DNA of 5,061 nt from Gemmatimonadaceae bacterium (GTDB lineage Bacteria > Gemmatimonadota > Gemmatimonadetes > Gemmatimonadales > Gemmatimonadaceae), in the NCBI GenBank assembly GCA_025936015.1, contig JAICUE010000239.1, positions 1 to 5,061 on the forward strand, written 5' to 3'. The first letter of the stretch is position 1. Every line of letters starts with the position of its first letter. Both the position numbers and the translations under genes were made by a program. Below, one piece after another: positions 1-5,061 of the stretch. A model generated the notes under the pieces. The model was not told the origin of the DNA, made no database searches, and saw only the letters and a program-made list of their open reading frames with translations.

Positions 1-1
1 C

Positions 2-1612
2 TGCAACCTGGGCAGCATCAACGTCGGGCTGTACGTGAAGGACGGCGTGATGGACTGGGACGCGTTCCGTCGCGACATCCAGCTCAGCACGCACCTGCTC
101 GACAACATCATCGACGTCAACAAGTACCCGCTCCCGGAGATCGACGCGCTGTCGAAGCGGATCCGCCGGATCGGCCTCGGGTTGATGGGCTTCGCCGACA
201 TGCTCGTACGGTTAGGCATCCCGTACGATTCCGCCGAGGGAGTGAAGATGGGCCAGGAAGTAATGGCCTTCCTCGACGTCGAGAGCAAGAAGGAGAGCGA
301 GCGGCTGGCGAAGGAGCGCGGCGCCTTCCCCGAGTGGGCGCGCAGCATCTGGGGCCCGGACGAGACGTGCGCGCGCGACGCGGAAGGCAAGCGCATTCGC
401 CCGATGCAGATGCTTCGCAACTGCAACGTGACGACGATCGCGCCCACGGGCACGATCAGCATCATCGCCGGCTGCTCGTCGGGGCTCGAGCCGCTGTTCG
501 CGGTCGCGTTCATGCGCAACCAGGCGGGCGTCATGATGCCCGACGTGAACGAGGACTTCGTCGCGATCGCGAAGAAGGAAGGCTGGTACAGCGAAGAGCT
601 GATGGAGCGGATCGCGAAGACCGGCACCGTCGAGCATCCCGAGGTTCCGAAGAAGTGGCAGCGCGTGTTCGTGACGGCGAACCTGATTCCCGCCGAGTGG
701 CACGTCCGGATGCAGGCGGCCTTCCAGCAGCACTGCGATTCGGCGATCAGCAAGACGACCAACTTCGCGCACACCGCGACGGTCGAGGACGTGCGGGCGA
801 TCTACGAGCTCGCGTATGAGCTCAAGTGCAAGGGCGTCACGGTGTACCGCGACGGCTCGCGCGACAACCAGGTGCTCTCGACGGGGGCGACGGAACAGGC
901 GGCGGCGAAGCGCGATGGCGCCGCGGCGGACAAGCGGCAGCTCGGCGAGCTGCACGGCACCCTCGCCGAGAAGGACAACGAGATCGAGCGGCTGCGGAAG
1001 GCGCTGTTCGAGAGCGAGGCGGAGAACCTGCAGCGCCGCGCGAAGCGGGCGCGCCCGGACCGCCTGCGCGGGACGACGATCCGCAAGGAGACGCCGTTAG
1101 GGACGATGTTCGTCAACATCACCGAGGACGACCGCGGCCAGCCGTTCGAGGTCTTCGTCACGTTAGGCAAGGCGGGCGGCAGCGCGATGGCCGACGCCGA
1201 GGCGATGGGGCGGCTGATCTCGCTGGCGCTCCGCTCGGGGATCCCGATGATGGAAGTGCACAAGCAGCTGCGCGGCATCTCGTCGGATCGCGCGGTCGGA
1301 CTCGGACCGAACAAGGTGCTCTCGGTCCCGGACGCGATCGGCATCGCGCTCTACGAGTGGTGGCAGGACAAGCAGGGCGTGCAGCAGGAGCTGCTGGCGA
1401 GCGGCGGCCCGAGCGCGCCGGCGCGCGAGGTCACGGTGGCGCCGTCACCGGTGGCGGCGGGTCCTTCGGGCGAGCAGCAGTCGATGTCCGGCTTCGAGAT
1501 CGACAGCGGCGCGCAGAACTTCATGGGAACGTGCCCGGACTGCGGGAGCCAGATGGAGTATGCGGAGGGATGCGTGAAGTGCCACGTCTGCGGGTTCTCG
1601 GAGTGCGGGTGA
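2..1612 (+). CDS. nrdJ: Adenosylcobalamin-dependent (class II) ribonucleoside-diphosphate reductase, C-terminal part (5'-truncated by window edge)
   Basis: Reduces ribonucleotides to deoxyribonucleotides in the cytoplasm using a B12-generated thiyl radical, so it needs no oxygen or metal-radical subunit. The open frame runs from the left edge, so the true start and the thiyl-cysteine NPCGE motif lie upstream. The visible part is 536 residues (residue 1 = codon at base 2); whole enzymes of this type are commonly 800-950. It opens with CNLGSIN, whose Cys is a partner of the active-site redox pair. The phosphate-binding loop PTGTIS is at bases 443-460, followed by the typical KTTNFAHTATVEDV and GCKGVTVYRDGSRD-like segment ending near base 870. 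A predicted coiled coil follows (residues about 310-347), then a TSCPD-like domain (LGKAGGSAMADAEAMGRLIS). The tail has six cysteines (CPDC at 1532-1543, then Cys at 1571, 1580, 1589 and 1604) and is expected to re-reduce the active site. The stop is TGA, with a terminator just behind it. Identification is very secure. Confidence 0.96.
   Translation, partial: CNLGSINVGLYVKDGVMDWDAFRRDIQLSTHLLDNIIDVNKYPLPEIDALSKRIRRIGLGLMGFADMLVRLGIPYDSAEGVKMGQEVMAFLDVESKKESERLAKERGAFPEWARSIWGPDETCARDAEGKRIRPMQMLRNCNVTTIAPTGTISIIAGCSSGLEPLFAVAFMRNQAGVMMPDVNEDFVAIAKKEGWYSEELMERIAKTGTVEHPEVPKKWQRVFVTANLIPAEWHVRMQAAFQQHCDSAISKTTNFAHTATVEDVRAIYELAYELKCKGVTVYRDGSRDNQVLSTGATEQAAAKRDGAAADKRQLGELHGTLAEKDNEIERLRKALFESEAENLQRRAKRARPDRLRGTTIRKETPLGTMFVNITEDDRGQPFEVFVTLGKAGGSAMADAEAMGRLISLALRSGIPMMEVHKQLRGISSDRAVGLGPNKVLSVPDAIGIALYEWWQDKQGVQQELLASGGPSAPAREVTVAPSPVAAGPSGEQQSMSGFEIDSGAQNFMGTCPDCGSQMEYAEGCVKCHVCGFSECG
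210..217 (+). repeat. CGTTAGGC-type word, one mismatch (GGTTAGGC)
   Basis: Lies inside nrdJ, where it encodes Leu-Gly with the rare TTA codon (212-214). It reads in the coding direction. First of seven related words in the window. Confidence 0.6.
1095..1102 (+). repeat. CGTTAGGC-type word, one mismatch (CGTTAGGG)
   Basis: Lies in the TSCPD-like part of nrdJ and encodes Leu-Gly in PLGTM through a TTA codon (1097-1099). The next copy lies only 66 bases further on. Confidence 0.6.
1161..1168 (+). repeat. CGTTAGGC word, exact
   Basis: Lies in nrdJ and encodes Leu-Gly in VTLGKAG through a TTA codon (1163-1165). Confidence 0.7.
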
Positions 1613-1622
1613 AGGCACCGCA

Positions 1623-1654
1623 GCGATAAGCTGTAAGCGATAAGCTGTAAGCGA
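1623..1654. repeat. Tandem 14-bp repeat, 2.3 copies
   Basis: The unit GCGATAAGCTGTAA occurs at 1623-1636 and again without change at 1637-1650, followed by the first four bases of a third copy (GCGA, 1651-1654). It starts 10 bases after the nrdJ stop codon and runs straight into the left arm of the terminator. It is AT-richer than everything around it and contains four TAA triplets. It could be a decayed intergenic repeat or a slippage duplication; no function can be assigned. Confidence 0.85.
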
Positions 1655-1688
1655 ACGGCGCCAGGGTGCGAAACCCCGGCGCCGTTTT
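1654..1688 (+). terminator. Intrinsic terminator of nrdJ
   Basis: The perfect 9-bp outer arms AACGGCGCC (1654-1662) and GGCGCCGTT (1678-1686) enclose an inner GGGT/ACCC pairing (1664-1667 with 1673-1676) with a GCGAA loop. The right arm runs into TTTT (1685-1688). On the minus strand the hairpin is followed by CGCTTAC rather than a T run. It is therefore mainly a terminator for nrdJ, though the same hairpin lies 40-70 bases beyond the convergent acyl-CoA dehydrogenase stop and may help there. Confidence 0.85.
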
Positions 1689-1724
1689 GCATTGCCAACC
1701 GCGCGTGCCTGATTCGTCCGATGC

Positions 1725-1732
1725 GCCTAACG
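1725..1732 (-). repeat. CGTTAGGC word, exact, spanning the acyl-CoA dehydrogenase stop codon
   Basis: On the minus strand the final Arg codon CGT and the stop TAG form the first six bases. Here the word is out of the Leu-Gly frame, so protein sequence does not explain it. Confidence 0.7.
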
Positions 1733-3526
1733 ATCGCTCGGCGACACCGGCGCGAGATCGACGTTTTCCAGCGCGCGCTCGGCGATCGCCTTCAAACGGT
1801 CGTCCTGATTCGCGCGCAAGGCGCGGATGTTCCGCCGGGCGCGCCGCATCGCGGCCGGGATGAAGACGCGGGCGCAGTCCAGCTCCGCGCCCGCGGCGTC
1901 GACGCTGCCGGCGCGCTCGAGCTCCCATGTCGTGCGCGAGAGGACGGCGACGGACAGCCAGATGTCGATCGCGGCGTTGGCGAGGCGGAGCTGGAGGAAC
2001 TGGCGCTCGATCACCGCCTTGCCGTGCTTGACCAGCAGCGCCTCGACGGCGAGGCCGAGGTCGTGAATGTTGGTCGCGACCTGGTCGGCTTCGTCCTTCA
2101 GCGACGCGTGGACCTTCGTGAACGCGGGCTTGGCGACCTGGCGCTTGGCGCGGCCGGCGACGTAGCTGCCGATCGCGCCCAGCGAATGGAGCGGGTCCTT
2201 GAACGCCCTGCCTAACGCGCGAAGGCGCTCGCCGGGCTGCTGGAGCGCGGTGAGGGCGATCAGGGCGCGGAGGATCTCGTTCGTGCCCTCGAAGATCAGG
2301 TTGATGCGCGAGTCGCGGACGGCCTGCTCGTAGGGGAATTCCTTCGAGTAGCCGATGCCCCCTGCGATCTGCAGCGCGTCATTGGCGGCGCGGAAGGCCA
2401 GCTCGCTCGCGAAGATCTTGCAGGCGGCAGTCTCGAGGGAGAAATCGATGCCGCCGCGATCGACCATTCCGGCGGTGAGCATCCAGGCCGAGTCTGCGGC
2501 GTAGGTCTCGGCGGCGTTGATCGCGATCTTCTGCTGGATCATCTCGAAGGAGCCGATCGGGCGGCCGAATTGCTCGCGCTGTTTCGCGTAGACGAGCGCC
2601 GCCTGCATGACGCGACGCGTGCCGCGCGAAGAAGCCGCCGCGAGACCGAGGCGCCCGGAGTTGAGGATCTCGAGGGCGATCTTGAATCCCTGGCCGACGG
2701 CGCCCAGCACGTTGGCGGCGGGAACTCGAACGTTCTCGAAGGTGACGGTGCGGGTATCGCTCCCCTTGATCCCCATCTTCTGCTCGGGTTGGCCGAGGGA
2801 GATGCCGGGGGATTTCGCGTCGACGATGAAAGCGGTCACGCGCTGCTTCGCCTTGCCGTCGATGGTGACGGGGACCTTGGCGAACACGGTGAAGAGACCG
2901 GCGTAGCCGGCGTTGGAGATCCAGATCTTCGTCCCGTTCAGCGTATAGCTCGAGCCGTCAGCGCTGGGGACGGCGGACGATGTCATCGCCTGGGCATCGG
3001 AGCCGGAGCCAGGCTCGGTGAGGCAGAAGGCGGCGATCGTCTCGCCGGTCGCGCAGCCAGGGAGCCATTGGCGCTTCTGCGCCTCGGTGCCGAACAGGGT
3101 GATTCCCTTGCAGCCGATCGACTGGTGCGCGCCGAAATAAACGGCGAGCGCGGGATCGGTCGCGCCGATCTCGCCGAAGACACGGTTGAAGAGCTGTGCT
3201 GACGCGCCGAACCCGCCGTACTCCTCGGGGATGTTCATCCCCATCAGCCCGAGCTCATGCATCCCGGCGCGTACCGCGTCGGGAAATTTCCCGTCGTGAT
3301 CGATCTGCTTCGAGTCGATGTTATCGGCGGCGAAGGCGCGGAAGGAATCGAGGACGAGACGGAGCGGCTCGCGGTCTTCCTCGCGAAGTGCGGGGAAGGG
3401 AAAGGCCAGTTCTTCGTGCAACTCACCGAGGAAGATCCCCTTGGTGAAGGATGGATTCCGGTCGGGGTTGGCGAGATGGGAATCCGTGGGCGACGGGGGG
3501 GCGGCGTGGCTGGGGGCGGCTGACAT
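1727..3526 (-). CDS. Acyl-CoA dehydrogenase, VLCAD/ACAD9-like, about 600 residues
   Basis: FAD enzyme that introduces the trans-2 double bond into acyl-CoA, the first step of fatty-acid beta-oxidation; electrons pass to electron-transfer flavoprotein. The 599 residues align by eye with human very-long-chain acyl-CoA dehydrogenase: FLGELHEE...FPFP at 32-45, GAHQSIG at 132-138, FCLTEPGSGSDA (first family signature) at 167-178, TLNGTKIWISN at 195-205 and QIAGGIGY at 386-393. The catalytic base is Glu413 in FEGTNEILR. The second signature has Gln401 where Lys/Arg is usual. Residues about 430-599 are the extra helical C-terminal domain that separates the VLCAD type from 380-residue short- and medium-chain enzymes; long acyl chains are therefore the likely substrate (inference). 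The ATG at 3524-3526 is the only Met before residue 89, but has no clear Shine-Dalgarno sequence. The first 25 residues are Pro/Ala/Ser-rich and probably disordered. The TAG stop lies inside a CGTTAGGC word. No ETF or other beta-oxidation gene is adjacent. Confidence 0.95.
   Translation of the reverse strand: MSAAPSHAAPPSPTDSHLANPDRNPSFTKGIFLGELHEELAFPFPALREEDREPLRLVLDSFRAFAADNIDSKQIDHDGKFPDAVRAGMHELGLMGMNIPEEYGGFGASAQLFNRVFGEIGATDPALAVYFGAHQSIGCKGITLFGTEAQKRQWLPGCATGETIAAFCLTEPGSGSDAQAMTSSAVPSADGSSYTLNGTKIWISNAGYAGLFTVFAKVPVTIDGKAKQRVTAFIVDAKSPGISLGQPEQKMGIKGSDTRTVTFENVRVPAANVLGAVGQGFKIALEILNSGRLGLAAASSRGTRRVMQAALVYAKQREQFGRPIGSFEMIQQKIAINAAETYAADSAWMLTAGMVDRGGIDFSLETAACKIFASELAFRAANDALQIAGGIGYSKEFPYEQAVRDSRINLIFEGTNEILRALIALTALQQPGERLRALGRAFKDPLHSLGAIGSYVAGRAKRQVAKPAFTKVHASLKDEADQVATNIHDLGLAVEALLVKHGKAVIERQFLQLRLANAAIDIWLSVAVLSRTTWELERAGSVDAAGAELDCARVFIPAAMRRARRNIRALRANQDDRLKAIAERALENVDLAPVSPSDR
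2210..2217 (-). repeat. CGTTAGGC word, exact
   Basis: Lies within the acyl-CoA dehydrogenase and encodes Leu438-Gly439 through TTA (2213-2215), the only TTA codon in that 599-codon gene. Confidence 0.7.
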
Positions 3527-3626
3527 CGAAGCGATCCGGTTGGAGGGCAGATGAAATATGGCTCCAGTGACGGAACGCGGGCGGTGACGCGACCGTTCTT
3601 TGGCTAATGCGCTGGGGGCCGAAAGG

Positions 3627-3635
3627 TGCTAGCTT
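3627..3635 (+). promoter_or_regulatory. Possible extended -10 element for the cold-shock gene
   Basis: TGC followed by TAGCTT fits the extended -10 pattern TGN-TANNNT. No good -35 hexamer lies 16-18 bases upstream. If it is used, transcription would begin near 3642 and leave a leader of about 200 nt before the ATG, similar in scale to the long leaders known for cold-shock mRNAs such as E. coli cspA. This is weak evidence from one short match. Confidence 0.25.
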
Positions 3636-3828
3636 GGCGCGAATCGGGGGGCTGGAAGGGTGGCTTCAGGGGGGACCAGCCTCATACTCTCGGGTCTGGA
3701 TCGAAAGCTGCATTGGTTCCCCGAGCCGACCCGCATTCGCCGGCCGTTGCGCCGGGTCACGAGGCCTGAGCAGGCCAGACGACGCAGCGCGGTAGGTAGA
3801 TCACAGCAGTACGCCAACGCTCTTGCAC

Positions 3829-3832
3829 GGAG
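3829..3832 (+). promoter_or_regulatory. Ribosome binding site that fixes the cold-shock gene start
   Basis: GGAG lies 8 bases before the ATG at 3841, an ideal spacing. An in-frame TTG at 3823 would place this motif inside the coding sequence and add six residues absent from cold-shock proteins, so the ATG is preferred. Confidence 0.8.
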
Positions 3833-3840
3833 ACAGCACG

Positions 3841-4143
3841 ATGCGCACGACGGGGACAGTGAAGTGGTTCAATGATGCGAAAGGCTTCGGCTTCATCACG
3901 CCGGAGGATGGTGGCAAGGATCTGTTCGTGCACCATTCGGCCATCCAGGGCAGCGGCTTCAAGTCGCTTGCCGAAGGTGAGAAGGTCGAGTTCGACGTCG
4001 TGCAGGGGCAGAAGGGCCCTGCCGCCGAGAACGTCACGAAGCTCGGCGGTGGTTCGAGCGGCGGCGGCGGTGGCGGTGGTGGTGGCGGCGGATACGGCGG
4101 TGGTGGTGGCGGCGGCGGCGGTCGTGGCCGTCGCGAGTACTAA
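3841..4143 (+). CDS. csp: Cold-shock domain protein with glycine-rich C-terminal tail
   Basis: Small cytoplasmic single-stranded RNA/DNA-binding protein of the CspA family, a likely RNA chaperone. It has 100 residues against about 67-70 for a plain CspA. The cold-shock domain covers residues 3-68: GTVKWFN at 5-11, RNP1 KGFGFI at 14-19, RNP2 DLFVHHS at 27-33, and the usual ending GPAAENVTKL at 59-68. The surplus is a low-complexity tail: Gly3-Ser2, a run of 11 Gly, Tyr85, 9 Gly, then RGRREY. The glycine codons are only GGC and GGT plus one GGA, in irregular order. The tail resembles glycine-rich RNA-binding tails that add weak RNA or self contacts; that role is inferred here. The gene is transcribed alone, with a possibly structured leader and its own strong terminator 17 bases after the TAA stop. 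Whether it is cold-induced cannot be read from the sequence, since many family members are constitutive. Confidence 0.95.
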   Translation: MRTTGTVKWFNDAKGFGFITPEDGGKDLFVHHSAIQGSGFKSLAEGEKVEFDVVQGQKGPAAENVTKLGGGSSGGGGGGGGGGGYGGGGGGGGGRGRREY

Positions 4144-4160
4144 GCCTCGCCGAGAAAAGG

Positions 4161-4197
4161 AACGAGGGGCGCCTAACGGCGCCCCTCGTTGTTTTTT
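4161..4197 (+). terminator. Strong intrinsic terminator of the cold-shock gene, probably bidirectional
   Basis: The perfect 13-bp arms AACGAGGGGCGCC (4161-4173) and GGCGCCCCTCGTT (4178-4190) close on a four-base TAAC loop. They are followed by GTTTTTT (4191-4197). On the minus strand the same hairpin is followed by CCTTTTC, and it starts only 10 bases after the convergent transporter stop at 4207, so it can serve both genes. The loop and the bases flanking it spell GCCTAACG, the word repeated through the window. Confidence 0.93.
4171..4178 (-). repeat. CGTTAGGC word, exact, in a terminator loop
   Basis: The four-base loop plus the two or three closing pairs on each side of the terminator hairpin form the word. 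It reads GCCTAACG on the cold-shock gene strand. It lies in non-coding DNA. Confidence 0.7.
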
Positions 4198-4206
4198 GTA
4201 CGGCGG

Positions 4207-5061
4207 TCAGTGCGCGTCGACGACTACCGCTCCCGGCTTCGGGCGCTTGAGCAGCAGGACCGACGGCGAGACCACGAGGAAGGTGATGAGGAGCAGCATC
4301 CACGCATCGTTGTAGCTGCGCATCGCCGCCTGCTGCATGACCTGGCCATTGATCGCGGCGAGCGCCGAGTTGTGCGCGGTGAACGCGTCCATCCCGCGAC
4401 CGATGAAACCGGCGGTCAACATCTGGATGCGCTGGTCGGTGATCGGGCTGCCGGCGACGACGTTGCTGACGAGGTCGACCCGGTGGATCTGGGTATGCGT
4501 CGTCACGTACGTCGCGAGGATCGCGATGCCGAACGAGCCGCCGAGCTGGCGGGAGAGGTTGATCAGTCCCGATGCCTGCTGTGCTTCCTGCGGCTTGAGG
4601 CTGGCGTAGGCGACGTTGTTGATCGGCGCGAAGAGGAAGCCGAGCCCGAAGCCGCGGATGATGAGCGCGGCGCGCACGTCGGTCTCACCGGCCGCGGTGG
4701 TGAGGTGCCCGAGCTGGTACATCGAGACGAGGAAGAGGGCGATCCCGATCGCGATGAGCACGCGCGAGTCGGCTTTCGGCTTCTTTCCATTCATGAGGAA
4801 GCCGGAGAAGAGAGCGGTGACGCCGGTGGCGAGCCCGCCGGGGAGCATCGCCAGGCCGGTCTCGGTCGGGGTGAAGTGGAGGATGCCCTGGGCGAAGAGC
4901 GGGAAGATGAAGACGCCGCCGTACAGCCCGAAGCCTAACGATACGAAGAGGAAGATCGACGCGGCGAGCTGGCGGTTCTTCAGCACGCGGAAGTTGACGA
5001 CAGGATGCTTGTTCAGCGACGACATCTCCCACCAGACCATCGCGACGATGCAGACGCCGGA
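4207..5061 (-). CDS. MFS efflux transporter, DHA2 (EmrB/QacA-like) family, C-terminal part (5'-truncated by right edge)
   Basis: Inner-membrane, proton-driven drug/solute exporter. The frame is open to the right edge: seven codons precede the first visible ATG (5038-5040) without a stop, and that ATG is internal, because family members have about 500 residues and 14 membrane helices. The 284 visible residues (residue 1 at 5059-5061) show about six hydrophobic helices near 33-57, 67-90, 99-119, 131-153, 173-187 and 253-271, matching helices 9-14. Family hallmarks are HPVVNFRVLKNRQ before the first helix, TETGLAMLPGG, and the SGLINLSRQLGGSFGIAI segment, which parallels EmrB's SNFTRTLAGSIGTSI. 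A long extracytoplasmic loop (about 188-252) separates the last two helices, as in EmrB. The substrate cannot be predicted. An EmrA-like adaptor or a TetR/MarR regulator might lie upstream, outside the window. The stop is TGA. Confidence 0.92.
   Translation of the reverse strand, partial: SGVCIVAMVWWEMSSLNKHPVVNFRVLKNRQLAASIFLFVSLGFGLYGGVFIFPLFAQGILHFTPTETGLAMLPGGLATGVTALFSGFLMNGKKPKADSRVLIAIGIALFLVSMYQLGHLTTAAGETDVRAALIIRGFGLGFLFAPINNVAYASLKPQEAQQASGLINLSRQLGGSFGIAILATYVTTHTQIHRVDLVSNVVAGSPITDQRIQMLTAGFIGRGMDAFTAHNSALAAINGQVMQQAAMRSYNDAWMLLLITFLVVSPSVLLLKRPKPGAVVVDAH
4933..4940 (-). repeat. CGTTAGGC word, exact
   Basis: Lies within the transporter gene and encodes Leu-Gly in FVSLGFG through TTA (4936-4938), the only TTA codon in the visible part. 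Confidence 0.7.

Larger units (their letters stand above)
3527..3840. other. Divergent intergenic region: acyl-CoA dehydrogenase upstream region and cold-shock gene leader
   Basis: The 314 bases between two divergent starts contain no convincing gene; the short open frames here match no family I know. The half nearer the cold-shock gene has G runs at 3614-3618, 3646-3651, 3658-3660, 3669-3674 and 3692-3694. It also has three possible hairpins: GGCTGG/CCAGCC (3650-3655 with 3676-3681), CCGGC/GCCGG (3740-3744 with 3751-3755) and GGCCT/AGGCC (3763-3767 with 3772-3776). The only marked AT-rich patch near the acyl-CoA dehydrogenase start is at about 3551-3560, which could hold its -10 box on the minus strand (CATATT), without a clear -35. 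Confidence 0.6.

Noticed and set aside
212..955. 247-codon open frame on the minus strand, opposite nrdJ
   Set aside because: Arg/Leu/Ala-rich composition typical of the antisense of a GC-rich gene, no recognisable domain, and it fully overlaps the secure nrdJ sequence.
826..1629. 267-codon open frame on the plus strand in another phase of nrdJ
   Set aside because: Gly/Arg/Ala-rich out-of-frame shadow with no motif; nrdJ accounts for this DNA.
1623..1654. Tandem repeat as a CRISPR array remnant
   Set aside because: The copies abut with no spacers, and the unit is too short.
563..1789. GCGATCGC (the cyanobacterial HIP1 octamer) at 563-570 and 1782-1789
   Set aside because: Only two copies seen in GC-rich DNA full of CGATCG-type codon strings; no clear excess.
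2570..3202. 210-codon plus-strand frame opposite the acyl-CoA dehydrogenase
   Set aside because: Antisense shadow of a gene with conserved signatures and catalytic Glu413.
3495..3501. Seven-base G/C run near the 5' end of the acyl-CoA dehydrogenase as a phase-variation switch
   Set aside because: Seven bases is short for such switches, C runs are expected in Pro/Ala codons here, and the gene is metabolic rather than surface-exposed.
3607..3817. Two overlapping 62-codon frames on opposite strands in the divergent gap
   Set aside because: No ribosome binding site, no domain, and compositions expected by chance in GC-rich DNA.
3823..3840. Upstream TTG start for the cold-shock gene
   Set aside because: It would swallow the GGAG ribosome site and add residues before the conserved start of the cold-shock domain.
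4189..4938. 249-codon plus-strand frame opposite the transporter
   Set aside because: Charged Arg/Glu/Asp-rich antisense of membrane-helix codons, which is a common artefact; the minus-strand transporter is clear.
212..4938. TTA codons as bldA-like translational control
   Set aside because: They occur in household genes and always within one DNA word, which points to DNA-level context rather than a tRNA-limited regulatory class.

Overview
The window comes from a GC-rich bacterial chromosome (roughly two thirds G+C by eye). It holds four genes with ordinary household or accessory roles: two complete and two cut by the window ends. The gene set is a B12-dependent ribonucleotide reductase, a long-chain acyl-CoA dehydrogenase of the VLCAD type, a glycine-tailed cold-shock protein and a DHA2-type efflux pump. 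It fits an aerobic soil or sediment bacterium. Gemmatimonadota is my tentative guess from the style of the NrdJ C-terminus and the codon use, but nothing here proves the phylum.

Layout. Bases 2-1612 (+) encode the C-terminal 536 residues of the class II ribonucleotide reductase NrdJ. The fragment opens exactly at the conserved CNLGSIN cysteine motif and ends in a six-cysteine redox tail. A short convergent gap (1613-1726) holds a 14-bp tandem repeat and a strong intrinsic terminator. Bases 1727-3526 (-) encode a complete 599-residue acyl-CoA dehydrogenase. A 314-bp divergent gap (3527-3840) carries G-rich runs and three possible hairpins upstream of the cold-shock gene (3841-4143, +). That gene has a perfect 13-bp terminator hairpin behind it (4161-4197), placed so that it could also stop the convergent transporter gene (4207 to the right edge, -). 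There is no evident operon: the genes alternate in strand and each is bounded by its own terminator or divergent gap.

The most interesting signal is not a gene. The octamer CGTTAGGC (reverse complement GCCTAACG) occurs five times exactly, and twice more with one base changed, in 5 kb where chance predicts far less than one exact copy. It appears in coding sequence, across a stop codon and in the loop of a terminator. Every TTA leucine codon in all four genes (five of five) lies inside it. This pattern looks like selection on the DNA word itself, as with DNA-uptake sequences, Chi-like or segregation octamers, or methylation sites. I saw no defence system, mobile element, CRISPR array or RNA gene.
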